Assembly (NCBI RefSeq): GCF_001718415.1
Contig: NZ_CP013377.1
Span: 2,418,001-2,482,000, forward strand
Length of the DNA: 64,000 bases
DNA from: Burkholderia pseudomultivorans
GTDB lineage: Bacteria > Pseudomonadota > Gammaproteobacteria > Burkholderiales > Burkholderiaceae
Direction: 5' to 3'
The notes under the pieces were generated by a model. It had not been told where the DNA came from, made no database searches, and saw only the letters and a program-made list of their open reading frames with translations. Position 1 is the stretch's first letter; each line of letters starts with the position of its first letter. The translations under genes were made by a program, and so were the position numbers. This document shows, one piece after another, positions 63,265-64,000 of this stretch.

Positions 63265-64000
63265 ATGGACATCGCCCTTTCCCGCCATACCCCGAACCGG
63301 CTCGGCGCGTTGCACGCGCCCGACGAAGTCGAGCGCGCGGTCGCGCACCGGCTCGGGCCGCACCGGATGGCCGCGCGCGGCCGCGATCCGTTCCGCGCGG
63401 AGCTGTACGAGGTGCCGCTGCATCGCGGCGTGCTGCTCGAACTCTGCTACGGCCGCGAAACCCATATCGATTTCGGCGACGACGCCGATCACTTCCTGTT
63501 CCGGCTGACCTTGTCGGGCGCATGCGAACTGCAGGCGGGCAAGGCCGTCGCCCAAGCCGGCCCCGGCGCGCTGACGGTGTCGTCGCCGGCGCTGGCGAGC
63601 CGCCTGCGCACGAGCCCCGATTGCCGCAACCTCGTGCTGCGGCTCGAACGCGGCGCGCTCGAACGCAAGCTGCAGGACATGCTCCAGGCGACACTCAGGC
63701 GGCCGCTGGAATTCGCGCTCGCGCCCGGCGCACACGGCACCGGCAGCCCGCTCGTGTTGCCGACCTTCGACTATCTGTGCCGTCTCGCCGCACTGCCGGC
63801 GACCGGCGACGCCCGCGCGACGTTCGGCGCCGACCTGAGCGCGTGGCTGATGTCGCTGCTGCTCACGCATCTGCCGCACTCGCACAGCGACGCGCTCGCG
63901 CGCGGCACGCCGCCGCTGCCCGCGCACGTGCGCCGCGCATGCGACTACGTCGACGCGCATCTCGGCGAACCGCTCGCGCTCGAGGTGCTGGCGGCCGTCG
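63265..64000 (+). CDS. AraC-family regulator (3' end outside window)
   Basis: The first 245 residues of a regulator beginning MDIALSRHTPNRLGAL. The N-terminal part is a cupin-like AraC-binding domain (YEVPLHRGVLLELCYGRE, ELQAGKAVAQAGPGALTVSS). The start of the AraC helix-turn-helix domain is visible at the edge (VRRACDYVDAHLGEPLALEVLAA). It is divergent from the opine dehydrogenase operon, its probable target. The remaining DNA-binding region is cut off. Confidence 0.88.
   Translation, partial: MDIALSRHTPNRLGALHAPDEVERAVAHRLGPHRMAARGRDPFRAELYEVPLHRGVLLELCYGRETHIDFGDDADHFLFRLTLSGACELQAGKAVAQAGPGALTVSSPALASRLRTSPDCRNLVLRLERGALERKLQDMLQATLRRPLEFALAPGAHGTGSPLVLPTFDYLCRLAALPATGDARATFGADLSAWLMSLLLTHLPHSHSDALARGTPPLPAHVRRACDYVDAHLGEPLALEVLAAV

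Overview
The window is very GC-rich, gene-dense bacterial DNA. Third-position G/C dominates, the porins are trimeric general-porin types, LysR regulators are abundant, and most genes are catabolic or envelope accessory genes. This fits a Burkholderia-type betaproteobacterium, probably a secondary replicon of the B. cepacia complex; the genus is my inference. I recognised no rRNA, tRNA, CRISPR array or insertion sequence.

Region 1 (1-14972) is a complete quinohemoprotein amine dehydrogenase (QHNDH) system. The minus strand carries qhpA (diheme alpha subunit), qhpD (radical SAM crosslinker), qhpC (gamma subunit with leader peptide), qhpB (beta propeller) and an acyl-CoA synthetase. The plus strand carries an aldehyde dehydrogenase, a sigma-54 activator, qhpF (ABC exporter), qhpE (subtilisin-like protease), qhpG (flavin monooxygenase) and a porin. 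Together they would take up a primary amine, oxidise it in the periplasm to the aldehyde, then make the acid and the acyl-CoA. Three GG-N10-GC sigma-54 promoters precede qhpA, the aldehyde dehydrogenase gene and the porin gene. A shared TCTCA-N3-TGAGA palindrome marks a small regulon.

Region 2 (14998-18099) has a DUF2970 protein, a flavin-nucleotide-binding protein, a glutathione transferase with a pentapeptide repeat, and a divergent LysR. Region 3 (18131-27145) is an archaic (Csu-type) chaperone-usher pilus operon: three SCPU pilins, chaperone, usher and two-domain tip adhesin, followed by a hybrid histidine kinase and a NarL-type response regulator on the same strand.

Region 4 (27668-36079) holds LysR/quinone oxidoreductase and TetR/SDR divergent pairs. 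The SDR leads an SDR, Baeyer-Villiger-type monooxygenase and hydrolase operon. After it come DUF4865 plus a tiny membrane ORF, a LysR, and a carboxymuconolactone decarboxylase-like protein. Region 5 (36443-41390) has a lipoprotein with about 95 consecutive Gly-Thr-Ser collagen-like triplets, an ICMT-like membrane methyltransferase, a 28-residue membrane peptide and a GNAT-like protein.

Region 6 (41431-46515) is the most intriguing uncharacterised unit. It is a four-gene operon (DUF3348, MotA/ZorA-like DUF802 with a very long repeated tail, MotB/ZorB-like OmpA, DUF2894) that looks like a peptidoglycan-anchored, ion-driven motor without the usual Zorya effectors. Region 7 (46735-51545) has a LysE exporter, a periplasmic protein, a pyridine-nucleotide disulfide oxidoreductase and an SDR/XRE-regulator divergent pair. 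Region 8 (51738-64000) has two envelope proteins on less GC-rich DNA, a hydrolase, and two metabolic modules: amidohydrolase/sodium symporter/DUF3311/porin, and MFS/hydroxyacyl-CoA dehydrogenase/opine dehydrogenase/AraC.
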